Origin: a bacterium | GTDB taxonomy: Bacteria > Krumholzibacteriota > Krumholzibacteria > LZORAL124-64-63 | Reading direction: 5' to 3' | Assembly: GCA_030592025.1 (NCBI GenBank) | Contig: JAUUZX010000006.1 | Span: 1 to 13,073 of the forward strand | Length of the DNA stretch: 13,073 nucleotides | In this document: one piece after another, positions 5,876-12,777 of the stretch | Numbering within the stretch: the stretch's first letter is position 1 | Layout of the letters: every line of letters starts with the position of its first letter | Made by a program: the position numbers and the translations under genes | The notes under the pieces: generated by a model | Database searches by the model: none | The model's input: the letters and a program-made list of their open reading frames with translations, nothing else | What the model was told of the DNA's origin: nothing

Positions 5876-8749
5876 ATGAGAGGGACCATCACGACATTCG
5901 CGATGAGGAAGCAGCGAGGACTCTCCGGAGTCCGCGCGGCGGTCCTGATTGCGCTGGTCGTACTCTATGCGGTGCCAGCGGCTGCCTGGCAGGACGGCGA
6001 GTGTCCCATCCTCGAGATGGGCTACAATCCCGGGGGCGCCTTCGTCACCGACGGCAGCTACGTGATGAATGTGGGCGAGGTCCAGATCAACGTCACGAAC
6101 TGGGGGTTGATCGGCTCCGCCTTCTCCATCCCCTCCACCCTTTCGGACGCCCCGTCCTGCCAGTGGCCGGCGGGCTCCGGCGATGAGTACCTCTGGTCCT
6201 CGGGCCTGTGGGTGGGCGGCGTGGTGTTGGGCGAGCGCCTGGTCTCCGTCGGCGGCCGGTTCAGCGAGTTCATGCCGCTGGAGGAAGTCGAATCGACCAT
6301 CTATGAGGCCGTGGGGGCCAAGGTCATACGGCCCACGGGGAACGACGACGCCAGCGGGCGTCGGCATCCCATGCCCCAGCCCAACGACGACGATGACGTG
6401 GATGAACTGGGTGAGCCCCTGATCGACGAGGAGGTCCTCAACGGCCTGGACGACGACGGGGACGGCAAGATCGACGAGGACTTCGCCCAGATCGGCAACC
6501 AGATGTTCGTGTTGACGAACTACGACAACACGGCCCTGGCCCGGGAGACCTACGCGGACCACACGCCCTTGAACCTCGAGGTCGTCCAGCGCTCCTACCA
6601 GTGGGAGAACGACCAGGTCGACGACTTCGTCGGCTTCGAGTACACCATCAAGAACATCGGTGTGACGACGATCGAGCGTGTCTACGTGGGCTTCTTCTCG
6701 GACAGCGACATCGGCTCCCGCGAGGGCGAGGGCATCGCCGATGACGACCTGGCCGGGTCCTTCCGCGGTCTGGTGCGCGCGTCGGACGGATCCTTCGTCC
6801 CGGTCGAGGTCGGTTACATGTACGACGGTGCCGAGTCCGGTCGTCTCGACGGCTATTTCGGCGTCGTCTTCCTGGGCCACGACGTGGACCCCACCGGGAA
6901 CACCGCACCCTCCAAGGTCGGGCTGCGCACCTTCCAGTCGTTCTCCGGCAGCCAGAGCTTCCAGCAGGGTGGCGACCCCCAGAACGACGACGAACGCTAC
7001 CAGCTCCTGAGCGCAACGCGCGAGGAGTGGGATTCGGACACCCTGCCCGGCAAGCAGGACGACTTCCGCTTCCTGGTCTCGGCCGGCCCCTTCAAGGTCC
7101 TCGGCCCGGACGAGACCCTGAACTTCCAGGTGGCCATGGTGGTCGGGCCCGGGTTGGGCAACCCCCGCAGCGGCTCGGGACTCCTGGCCCATTGCGCCGA
7201 GGCCTACCAGACCTGGGACGGCATCTGGGAGGACCAGATCGGCGCCCTCGTTACCGACGGCGGGGTCGAGTTGAACCCCGGGCAGCGGGGCCGGGAGACC
7301 ATGCTCTGCAGAGAGGACTTCGACCCTGATCTCTATGACGCCATTATTCCCGACTTCGGGGACACGAGTTGCGTGGATCCCCAATGGCTGCTGTCGCAGC
7401 CGCGTATCCTGGACGTGGACCGTTTCAACTACGAGGGCAAAAACTGCGCCATGTTCAACATGGACAACTGCTTCGAGTGCGCCCGCCAGTTGAGCTATTA
7501 CTGCGGTCCCGAGGATTTCGAGTTGGAGAGGTGGCAGTGCAACCAGGAGGAGCCCCTGACCATCGCGGGCTGCACCGGCATCAACAATCTCGATACCCAG
7601 ATCCACTGGATCGTCGGCATGGCGCCGCCGCCGCCGGGTCTGCGTCTGTGGTCGGCGGACAGCCGGGTGCATGTCTTCTGGGATGACCTCAGCCAACGCA
7701 CCCCCGATCTGCGCCTGCAGGTGATCGACTTCGAGTCCTACAACATCTGGCGTGCCGACAACTGGGACCGGCCCTTCGGTTCGTCCCTCATCAACGGCCC
7801 CGAGAGTTCCCTGTGGCAGAAGATCGGCGAGTACGACGTCGTCAATTCCTTCGTGAACGTCCGCGAAGAGGACGGCGTGACGGTGCTGGACACGATCCCC
7901 CTCGGCGCCAACACGGGCTTTGACGACATCGTCTACACGCCGCGGGTGATTGACACCGATCTCCACCCGGAATATGTGGGTCTGGCCGACTCCATGTTCT
8001 CGGCCGTGGCCAACGACCCGACCGGCGAGTGGCCCGATTCGCGGCTGCCGGATATCTTCAACACCAACGGCGACCTGCTGCCGGATTTCCGTCCCCTGGA
8101 GCAGTGGGCCTACCGAACGGCCGATGCCGACCTCGACACGTTCTACGCCTTGACTCCGCGCGCTGCCGACCCGGCGAACGACGTGGTGGAGAAGATCCCG
8201 GTGCAGTACTTCGAGTACGTTGACCGCGACATCCACAACGGGTTCATCTACTTCTACTCGGTGACGGCGGCGGACCACGCGCTGGAGACGGCCTCGAACC
8301 TGCACAACATCGATACGGATACCCCGGTCGGTGAGGGTCTGTTGGGTAACCCCGGCGCTTCGTTCGAAAGCACGACGCCCGGCGCCGGCTCCCAGTCGGC
8401 GGAGGACCGGGCCAAGTTCGGCACCAACATCTATGTCTTCCCGAACCCGGCAACCCGGGACGCCCTGGCCGAGTACCAGGAGATGTTCCCCAATGGTGAC
8501 GATCCGACCGGTGTGCGGGTGACGTTCACGAACCTGCCGGCGGCGAAAAATACCATCAAGATCTACACGGTCAGCGGTGACCTGGTGGTGACGATTCCCC
8601 ACAACGGCATGGCGGGTGTCGGCCACGTGAGCTGGAATCTCATGAGTCGCAACGGTCAGGAGATCGTCAGCGGCATCTACCTCTACGCGATCCAGTCGGA
8701 TGACGACCGGTTCGATGACTACGTCGGCAAGTTCGTGGTGGTGAGGTAG
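5876..8749 (+). CDS. Secreted acidic protein with cysteine cluster and FCB-type C-terminal sorting-like domain
   Basis: This 957-aa exported protein has no assigned function. A signal peptide occupies about 1-37 (hydrophobic core, cut near PAAA-WQ); no lipobox is visible. The N-terminal part (about 55-130) has the Gly/Trp-rich look (NVTNWGLIGSAF, LWSSGLWVGG) common in large FCB secreted proteins. Residues 170-203 are Asp-rich and end in NGLDDDGDGKIDEDF (189-203), a calcium-binding-like motif. C478, C499, C524, C532, C535, C543, C555 and C566 form a dense cysteine region. About 584-690 resembles a fibronectin type III-like fold (PPPPGLRLW, VHVFWDD, FESYNIWRA). About 851-957 (NIYVFPNP, FTNLP, IYTVSGDLV, WNLMSRNGQEIVSGIYLY, GKFVVVR) is a type A sorting/FlgD-Ig-like C-terminal domain. 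The ATG at 5876 has GGAAAGG ending 6 nt upstream; the ATG at 5870 abuts that site and longer frames run into the receptor gene. It lies 55 bp after the receptor and 61 bp before the PorV-like gene. Confidence 0.85.
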   Translation: MRGTITTFAMRKQRGLSGVRAAVLIALVVLYAVPAAAWQDGECPILEMGYNPGGAFVTDGSYVMNVGEVQINVTNWGLIGSAFSIPSTLSDAPSCQWPAGSGDEYLWSSGLWVGGVVLGERLVSVGGRFSEFMPLEEVESTIYEAVGAKVIRPTGNDDASGRRHPMPQPNDDDDVDELGEPLIDEEVLNGLDDDGDGKIDEDFAQIGNQMFVLTNYDNTALARETYADHTPLNLEVVQRSYQWENDQVDDFVGFEYTIKNIGVTTIERVYVGFFSDSDIGSREGEGIADDDLAGSFRGLVRASDGSFVPVEVGYMYDGAESGRLDGYFGVVFLGHDVDPTGNTAPSKVGLRTFQSFSGSQSFQQGGDPQNDDERYQLLSATREEWDSDTLPGKQDDFRFLVSAGPFKVLGPDETLNFQVAMVVGPGLGNPRSGSGLLAHCAEAYQTWDGIWEDQIGALVTDGGVELNPGQRGRETMLCREDFDPDLYDAIIPDFGDTSCVDPQWLLSQPRILDVDRFNYEGKNCAMFNMDNCFECARQLSYYCGPEDFELERWQCNQEEPLTIAGCTGINNLDTQIHWIVGMAPPPPGLRLWSADSRVHVFWDDLSQRTPDLRLQVIDFESYNIWRADNWDRPFGSSLINGPESSLWQKIGEYDVVNSFVNVREEDGVTVLDTIPLGANTGFDDIVYTPRVIDTDLHPEYVGLADSMFSAVANDPTGEWPDSRLPDIFNTNGDLLPDFRPLEQWAYRTADADLDTFYALTPRAADPANDVVEKIPVQYFEYVDRDIHNGFIYFYSVTAADHALETASNLHNIDTDTPVGEGLLGNPGASFESTTPGAGSQSAEDRAKFGTNIYVFPNPATRDALAEYQEMFPNGDDPTGVRVTFTNLPAAKNTIKIYTVSGDLVVTIPHNGMAGVGHVSWNLMSRNGQEIVSGIYLYAIQSDDDRFDDYVGKFVVVR

Positions 8750-8810
8750 AATGGCTTTACGAAGGGGCAGGCAAGCTCAACTCGGTCTGCGGACGGACCT
8801 GGAGGTTTCC

Positions 8811-9746
8811 ATGAAACGCATCGTGATTCTGACCACCTTCCTGATGGCGTTGCCGGGACTGGCACAGGCCGCAGGCTTCGCGAAGGTTGGTACCTTCGGC
8901 GGTCAGGAACTCAAAATCGGCGTCAGCGCCCGTGCCACGGGAATGGGCTCTGCCTTTACCGGTGTGGCCGATGACGCGACGTCAGTGTTCTACAATCCGG
9001 GCGGACTGGTCAACGTACGGGGCAACGAAGTGTCCCTGAACCATGTCGCCTGGGCTGCGGACACCAATCTCAGCACCGCGGTCATCGCCTTCAACCCGCG
9101 GTCCATCCCGGGCACGTTCGCCATCTCAATGCGTTCGTTCTGGATGGACCCGCAGTTGGAGCGGACGGCCTACAACCCCGAGGGCACCGGGCGCACGTTC
9201 GACGCGGGCACGACGACCTTCGGCCTGACCTACGCGCGGTTCTTCACGGACAAGTTCTCGTCGGGCGTGACCTTGAACTACCTGCACATGGGCCTGGCCG
9301 AGACCGCCGTGAACACCGGCGCCATGGACTTCGGCATCATGTACCGGATCGGCCTGGGCCGTGAGGTGAAGCTGGGCATGACCATCCAGAATCTGGGCGG
9401 CACGTTCACCTTCGACGAACGCGAATCCAAGCTGCCCGTGGTCTTCAAGGTGGGGGCGAGCTTCAACGCGTTCAAGAACGAGCGCCAGAAGTTGCTGGGC
9501 GCCGTCGAGTTCCAGCATCCCTCGGACAACGTCGAGCGCGCCAACGTGGGCGCCGAGTACGTGCTGAACGACATGTTCTTCGCCCGCGCGGGTTACCACA
9601 TCAGTTACGACGCCGACGGCCTGGCCTTCGGTTTCGGCGCTGCGCTGCGCACCGGCGAGAGCACGAGCATCAGGGGTGACTACAGCGCCGTGGACATGGA
9701 TGCCCTCGGGTATGTCCACCGCTTCACGGTGACGGTCATCTACTAG
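8811..9746 (+). CDS. PorV/PorQ-family outer-membrane beta-barrel protein
   Basis: This 311-aa outer-membrane barrel begins with a signal peptide (about 1-20, cut near AQA-AG). Residues 34-66 carry the family signature: LKIGVSARATGMGSAFTG, then VADDATSVFYNPGGL. This is the PorV/PorQ/UPF0164 pattern, distantly FadL-like. The rest alternates as amphipathic strands and ends in HRFTVTVIY. In Bacteroidetes, PorV carries type IX cargo to the attachment complex at the cell surface. Outside that phylum relatives are common, and their role is mostly untested. The ATG at 8811 has GGAGG ending 5 nt upstream and opens the signal peptide; the in-frame ATG at 8751, directly after the previous stop, would put a charged 20-residue segment before it. 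It is the last gene of the unit, followed by an intrinsic terminator. Its position next to a protein with a sorting-like C-terminus fits a cargo-handling role, which is inferred. Confidence 0.88.
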   Translation: MKRIVILTTFLMALPGLAQAAGFAKVGTFGGQELKIGVSARATGMGSAFTGVADDATSVFYNPGGLVNVRGNEVSLNHVAWAADTNLSTAVIAFNPRSIPGTFAISMRSFWMDPQLERTAYNPEGTGRTFDAGTTTFGLTYARFFTDKFSSGVTLNYLHMGLAETAVNTGAMDFGIMYRIGLGREVKLGMTIQNLGGTFTFDERESKLPVVFKVGASFNAFKNERQKLLGAVEFQHPSDNVERANVGAEYVLNDMFFARAGYHISYDADGLAFGFGAALRTGESTSIRGDYSAVDMDALGYVHRFTVTVIY

Positions 9747-9788
9747 GGATTCCGCCTCCGGATTCCGGGATCCTACCTCCGGATCCTG
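9747..9788 (+). repeat. Two tandem copies of a 21-bp unit after the porV-like stop
   Basis: Immediately after the stop codon two 21-bp units lie head to tail (9747-9767 and 9768-9788). They match at 16 of 21 positions, and each contains a central CCTCCGGAT core. In the second copy GGATCC flanks a 7-nt spacer, which could form a 6-bp hairpin (9768-9786). This may be a local duplication or a small 3'-UTR stem ahead of the terminator; no function is evident. Confidence 0.55.
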
Positions 9789-9798
9789 ACTTGCCTGG

Positions 9799-9828
9799 GC
9801 CGCCCCGCTTCGCGCGGGGCGGCTTTTT
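9799..9828 (+). terminator. Intrinsic terminator of the TonB receptor/PorV-like unit
   Basis: A perfect 10-bp GC-only stem (GCCGCCCCGC at 9799-9808 with GCGGGGCGGC at 9814-9823) closes a 5-nt loop, TTCGC, and is followed directly by five T residues (9824-9828). This is a textbook rho-independent terminator, placed 52 bp after the PorV-like stop and before the next promoter. Confidence 0.93.
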
Positions 9829-9861
9829 ACCACCCTGCCCCGACCGCGGTTCACTACGTGC

Positions 9862-9890
9862 TGGCCAAATCGGGCTGCATTCCCTAATAT
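9862..9890 (+). promoter_or_regulatory. Probable sigma-70-type promoter for the GWxTD gene
   Basis: TGGCCA (9862-9867, four of six -35 bases) lies 17 bp before TAATAT (9885-9890), an AT-rich -10-like box in GC-rich surroundings. It sits just after the terminator, where a new promoter is needed. Transcription would start near 9897, which argues against translation from the ATG at 9892 and for the ATG at 9961. Confidence 0.55.
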
Positions 9891-9960
9891 CATGGCAGTC
9901 GGTATCCAGCCGACTCCGGTCGAGGGGGATCGGAATCACGACCTGAGTTGGGACCACGCC

Positions 9961-11580
9961 ATGGCGATTCCTGCCCGCGCTCTCCCGCTGTTCGCCGTCC
10001 TGTGTGCCGCATTCCTGGGGCTGCTTCTCCTGCCGCCGGCACCGGCGGACGCCGCCATGGGCCGCATCGAGGGAACAGGGAGCTTCCACACCTCTGTCGA
10101 TGTCATCAACCGCTGGCGTGGTGAGGACCGCCTGGACGTCATCGTCCTGGTGGAGGTCGTCAATGGCGATCTGCGGTACGGAGAGACGGACCAGGGCCTC
10201 GTGGGGCGGATGCGCATTGAAGTGGAGCTGGAGAGTCTGGACGGCTGGATCCTGCGGGAGACCCGGACACTGCGCACCAAGGCCATGCCCCCGGACCAGG
10301 CCGGCAGCCGCACGGAATTCCAGGTTTTCGGGGTCCTGCTGGAGGACGTGCCGTTCCGCTCGGGCCGCGTCCGTTGCCATGTCTTCGATATCCTCAAGAG
10401 CGACGTCAACCCCTTCGATCGTCCCGAGAGCAGCCGCAACCGCAGCGACAGCCAGGGGCTGTGGGAGGCGCCGGAGCGTCCGCGCCCAACGGCGGGGTTG
10501 GCGTTGGAGGATCCGCTTTTCCTGGCCCACGCGCCACTCATGGCCTGGCGCCCGGGCACGGGGTATGAGGGCGGCGGCCTGCTTCAGGACTACGCCCACC
10601 CTGCGCGACGCTACGGCCTCGAGCAGGAAAAACTCCAGATCTACATGCCCATATGGCCCCAGGCCGGGGGCGTGACCGATGCCGCCGGCGACCTGGGTCT
10701 GCGGGTGCAGGTGACGAGTCTGGACATGGAGTTCGCCCTCAACGACACGGTGGAGTTCGACGCCGTCGGCAAGGCGGCCCTGGCGGCGGGGCTGCCGGCG
10801 AGCCTCATCTACGAGCTCGATGTGAATCTTTTGCCCGAAGGCACCTTCCTGCTCAATCTGGCGCCCCTGGACGCCCGGGGGCGGGGCGTGCTCAGCGAGT
10901 TCGACGTGGTGTGGCGCATCGAGGCCCTGGCCCGCAACCATCGGCAACTCCTGGGGGAGGGCCGGACCGTGTTCCACGGGGCCGCGAAACGGGAATTTCT
11001 GCGCAAGAGCCCGGCGGAGCAGGAGGTCATGCTCAAGGAGTTCTGGGATGGCGTGAACCCCAGCCCGGACAGTCTTCTCAACGAGGCCTACCTGGAGTTC
11101 CAGTACCGCCTGGCTTTCGTGCGCCGCTTCCTGGGCGGCTTCGGCCCCTACGGGGCGGAGGACGAGAGGGGCGAGGTCTTCCTGGCGCTGGGCATGCCGG
11201 ACGAGGTGCGCACAGAGCACATGCCGGCCAATTTCCGGGATCAGGATGACGCCCGCATCCGCGTCTTCGAGCAGTACGCTCCGGTGCGGGAGGGGGCCTC
11301 CGCCAAGAGCAATTCGGGCAGCGACCAGACCTCGCCCTACGGTCCGGGGGGCATCCCCATGTCCTGGTCGTCGCGGGCCGAGCAGGCACGTCAGGTGCGC
11401 CAGCACAGCTCGAGCCATTTGAATGCCTTTGAGTTCTGGAAGTACGAAATGGGGGGGTACCCCCTGTACGAGAGTAGGTTTTCCAGCGCGTCCATGGGCC
11501 AGCGCTTCCTCTTCGTGGACCGGACCGGCAGCGGGGAGTACAGCATCGAATCCTCCAATGTCATCCAGGGCGAAGAGTAG
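9961..11580 (+). CDS. Exported GWxTD-family protein with degenerate motif
   Basis: This 539-aa protein has a signal peptide at about 1-31 (MAIPARALPLF, a long Leu/Ala core, cut near ADA-AM) and so acts outside the cytoplasm. The GWxTD family is defined by a C-terminal domain common in FCB, Gemmatimonadota and Acidobacteriota; its biochemical role is not established. Family features seen are FW at 361-362 followed by NPSPDSLLNEAYLEFQYR, then ERGEVFLALGMPDEV (402-416), then FWKYE (492-496) and a final FLFVDRTGSGEYSI. The naming motif is eroded: where GWxTDRG is expected the protein reads FGPYGAEDERG (394-404), keeping E-R-G but not the Trp. The N-terminal half (40-350) looks like beta-sandwich and is not recognised. 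The ATG at 9961 is favoured because it starts the signal peptide and lies downstream of the predicted transcript start. Its Shine-Dalgarno is weak (TGGGA), so expression may be modest. Confidence 0.82.
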   Translation: MAIPARALPLFAVLCAAFLGLLLLPPAPADAAMGRIEGTGSFHTSVDVINRWRGEDRLDVIVLVEVVNGDLRYGETDQGLVGRMRIEVELESLDGWILRETRTLRTKAMPPDQAGSRTEFQVFGVLLEDVPFRSGRVRCHVFDILKSDVNPFDRPESSRNRSDSQGLWEAPERPRPTAGLALEDPLFLAHAPLMAWRPGTGYEGGGLLQDYAHPARRYGLEQEKLQIYMPIWPQAGGVTDAAGDLGLRVQVTSLDMEFALNDTVEFDAVGKAALAAGLPASLIYELDVNLLPEGTFLLNLAPLDARGRGVLSEFDVVWRIEALARNHRQLLGEGRTVFHGAAKREFLRKSPAEQEVMLKEFWDGVNPSPDSLLNEAYLEFQYRLAFVRRFLGGFGPYGAEDERGEVFLALGMPDEVRTEHMPANFRDQDDARIRVFEQYAPVREGASAKSNSGSDQTSPYGPGGIPMSWSSRAEQARQVRQHSSSHLNAFEFWKYEMGGYPLYESRFSSASMGQRFLFVDRTGSGEYSIESSNVIQGEE

Positions 11581-11661
11581 GCGCGCAGGGGCGGCGGCGG
11601 TGTCTTGCGCCACAACCCGCCCCGATCCTCCCGAATCCCGACCTGCATGCCACGAAAGGGT

Positions 11662-11695
11662 TTGACTTGGTACCCCTGTCTGCACTAATTATATC
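11662..11695 (+). promoter_or_regulatory. Probable promoter region of the exbB-exbD operon
   Basis: A local AT-rich patch holds two overlapping options. TTGACT (11662-11667) with AATTAT (11687-11692) has a long 19-bp spacer. TTGGTA (11667-11672) with TATATC (11690-11695) has a 17-bp spacer. Neither is perfect, but the patch stands out from the GC-rich surroundings and is the only good candidate between the GWxTD gene and exbB. Confidence 0.55.
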
Positions 11696-11861
11696 GAGCG
11701 ACTAGACTCCATCGACCGGGTGAATTTCGGGCTTCACCTCCCCTCGCAACGGGCAGGGAGAGGACCCACTGGTTGCAGTTCCGGGGCTCCCCACCCGCCA
11801 TCGGACTGCTCCCGGCACCAGTTTTCTTAAAGGGTCCAATTTGGAAAGGGAGACTTGCACA
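11696..11861 (+). promoter_or_regulatory. Long 5' leader of exbB
   Basis: About 165 nt lie between the predicted start of transcription and the exbB ATG. They contain an inverted repeat GGTGAA/TTCACC (11719-11738, 8-nt loop) and a pyrimidine-rich CTCCCC stretch that can pair with GGGAG downstream near 11756. No open frame with a ribosome binding site and no known riboswitch consensus was seen. The Shine-Dalgarno of exbB, GGAAAGGGAG, is at 11843-11852. Confidence 0.35.
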
Positions 11862-12734
11862 ATGGCTCGTTACGGTACGTTGAATCATGCCATTCACGGG
11901 TTGCTCACGATCGGCCTTCTGGCTGTGCTGCTCGTGGTGCCGACCGTAGCCCAGGATGGCGCCGAGGACACCGGTGAGGATCGCTTCGCCAGAATCCAGG
12001 CCACCAGCGACTCCCTCGGCTTCGGGTCGACGGCTGCCGACTCCCTCCGGGAGATCCCGCAGATCATCGAACCCGTCGGTGGTTTGATGGGCATCGTCGA
12101 TCGTTCGCCCATCGGCCAGACAGGCATGGGCGAGCTCTTCGTCAAGGGCGGCCAGTTCATGTGGTGGCTGCTCATCGTGGCCATCGTGGGCTTCGTCTTC
12201 ATCATCGAGCGCGCCTACACCCTGAACCGGGCCCGCGTCAACACGCGCCGACTCATCGGCACCGTGATCACGACGCTGCGCAACGACGGTGTCCAGGCGG
12301 CGGCCGAGGAGTGCCAGAAGGTGCGCGGCCCCATCGCCGCCATCCTCTACTCCGGTCTGCAGAAAGCGGACAGGGGTCGTGACGCGGTCGAGAAGGCTAT
12401 CGCCACGGCGGGCACCATTGAGATGTCGTTCCTCGAGCGGGGCCTGATCTGGGTCTCCTCGGTGACCACCATCGCGCCCCTGATCGGCTTCCTTGGTACG
12501 GTGTCCGGTATGATCAACGCCTTCGAGGCCATCGCCGCTTCCGAGCAGGTCAACGCCAAGCTCGTGGCCAGCGGTATCTCCGAGGCCCTGATCACCACCG
12601 CCACCGGTCTGGTCGTCGCCATCCCGGCCACCATCGGCTACAACTACTTCGTCTCGTCCATCGACCGTTTCGTGATCGAGATGGAGGAGACCAGCGCCGA
12701 GTTGATCGAGGAACTGGAGCGCCTGAAGGGCTAG
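11862..12734 (+). CDS. exbB: ExbB/TolQ/MotA-family proton channel protein
   Basis: This 290-aa inner-membrane subunit of the proton-driven motor powers TonB-dependent transport, or a Tol-Pal-like system. An N-terminal signal-like segment (about 1-30, ending TVAQD) leads into an acidic, probably periplasmic stretch to about residue 95. Helix 1 is [20 protein letters not shown] (99-118). Helices 2 and 3 hold the conserved pore motifs [17 protein letters not shown] (205-221, T213) and [13 protein letters not shown] (244-256, T246). The two threonines match the functionally important pore-lining Thr residues of ExbB. The C-terminus is a charged cytoplasmic helix. The ATG at 11862 has GGAAAGGGAG 9 nt upstream. 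A TTG 21 bp earlier lies within that Shine-Dalgarno and was rejected. exbD follows after 43 bp. TolQ is the main alternative; the N-terminal extension and the nearby receptor favour ExbB. Confidence 0.88.
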   Translation: MARYGTLNHAIHGLLTIGLLAVLLVVPTVAQDGAEDTGEDRFARIQATSDSLGFGSTAADSLREIPQIIEPVGGLMGIVDRSPIGQTGMGELFVKGGQFMWWLLIVAIVGFVFIIERAYTLNRARVNTRRLIGTVITTLRNDGVQAAAEECQKVRGPIAAILYSGLQKADRGRDAVEKAIATAGTIEMSFLERGLIWVSSVTTIAPLIGFLGTVSGMINAFEAIAASEQVNAKLVASGISEALITTATGLVVAIPATIGYNYFVSSIDRFVIEMEETSAELIEELERLKG

Positions 12735-12777
12735 TGCCGAACTGCCTCGGTTGCCGGACCGGGAAGGAAGGATTCAG

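Noticed and set aside
5822..8626. Long antisense open frame (over 900 codons) opposite the secreted-protein gene
   Set aside because: It is rich in Val, Arg, Gly and His, as expected from the reverse complement of C/G-ending codons. It has no recognisable domain. The + strand frame has a signal peptide and known domains.
8751..8810. Start of the PorV-like gene at the ATG just after the previous stop
   Set aside because: The added residues are Arg/Gln-rich and precede a signal peptide; GGAGG sits correctly for 8811.
9892..9960. Start of the GWxTD gene at the earlier ATG
   Set aside because: It would lie at or before the predicted transcription start and add non-signal sequence ahead of the export signal.
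11451..11464. G-run followed by a GGGGTACCCC palindrome inside the GWxTD gene
   Set aside because: It lies in well-supported coding sequence (Met-Gly-Gly-Tyr-Pro-Leu) and is explained by codon choice. A frameshift is not indicated because the reading frame stays domain-consistent on both sides.
11588..11623. Terminator after the GWxTD gene
   Set aside because: A GGGGCGG/CCGCCCC stem exists, but it has a 22-nt loop and no T-run, so it is not a convincing intrinsic terminator.
9736..11685. Long antisense open frame (about 650 codons) opposite the GWxTD gene
   Set aside because: It spans the terminator and a promoter, has no recognisable domain and mirrors a well-supported + strand gene. High GC leaves few stops in shadow frames.
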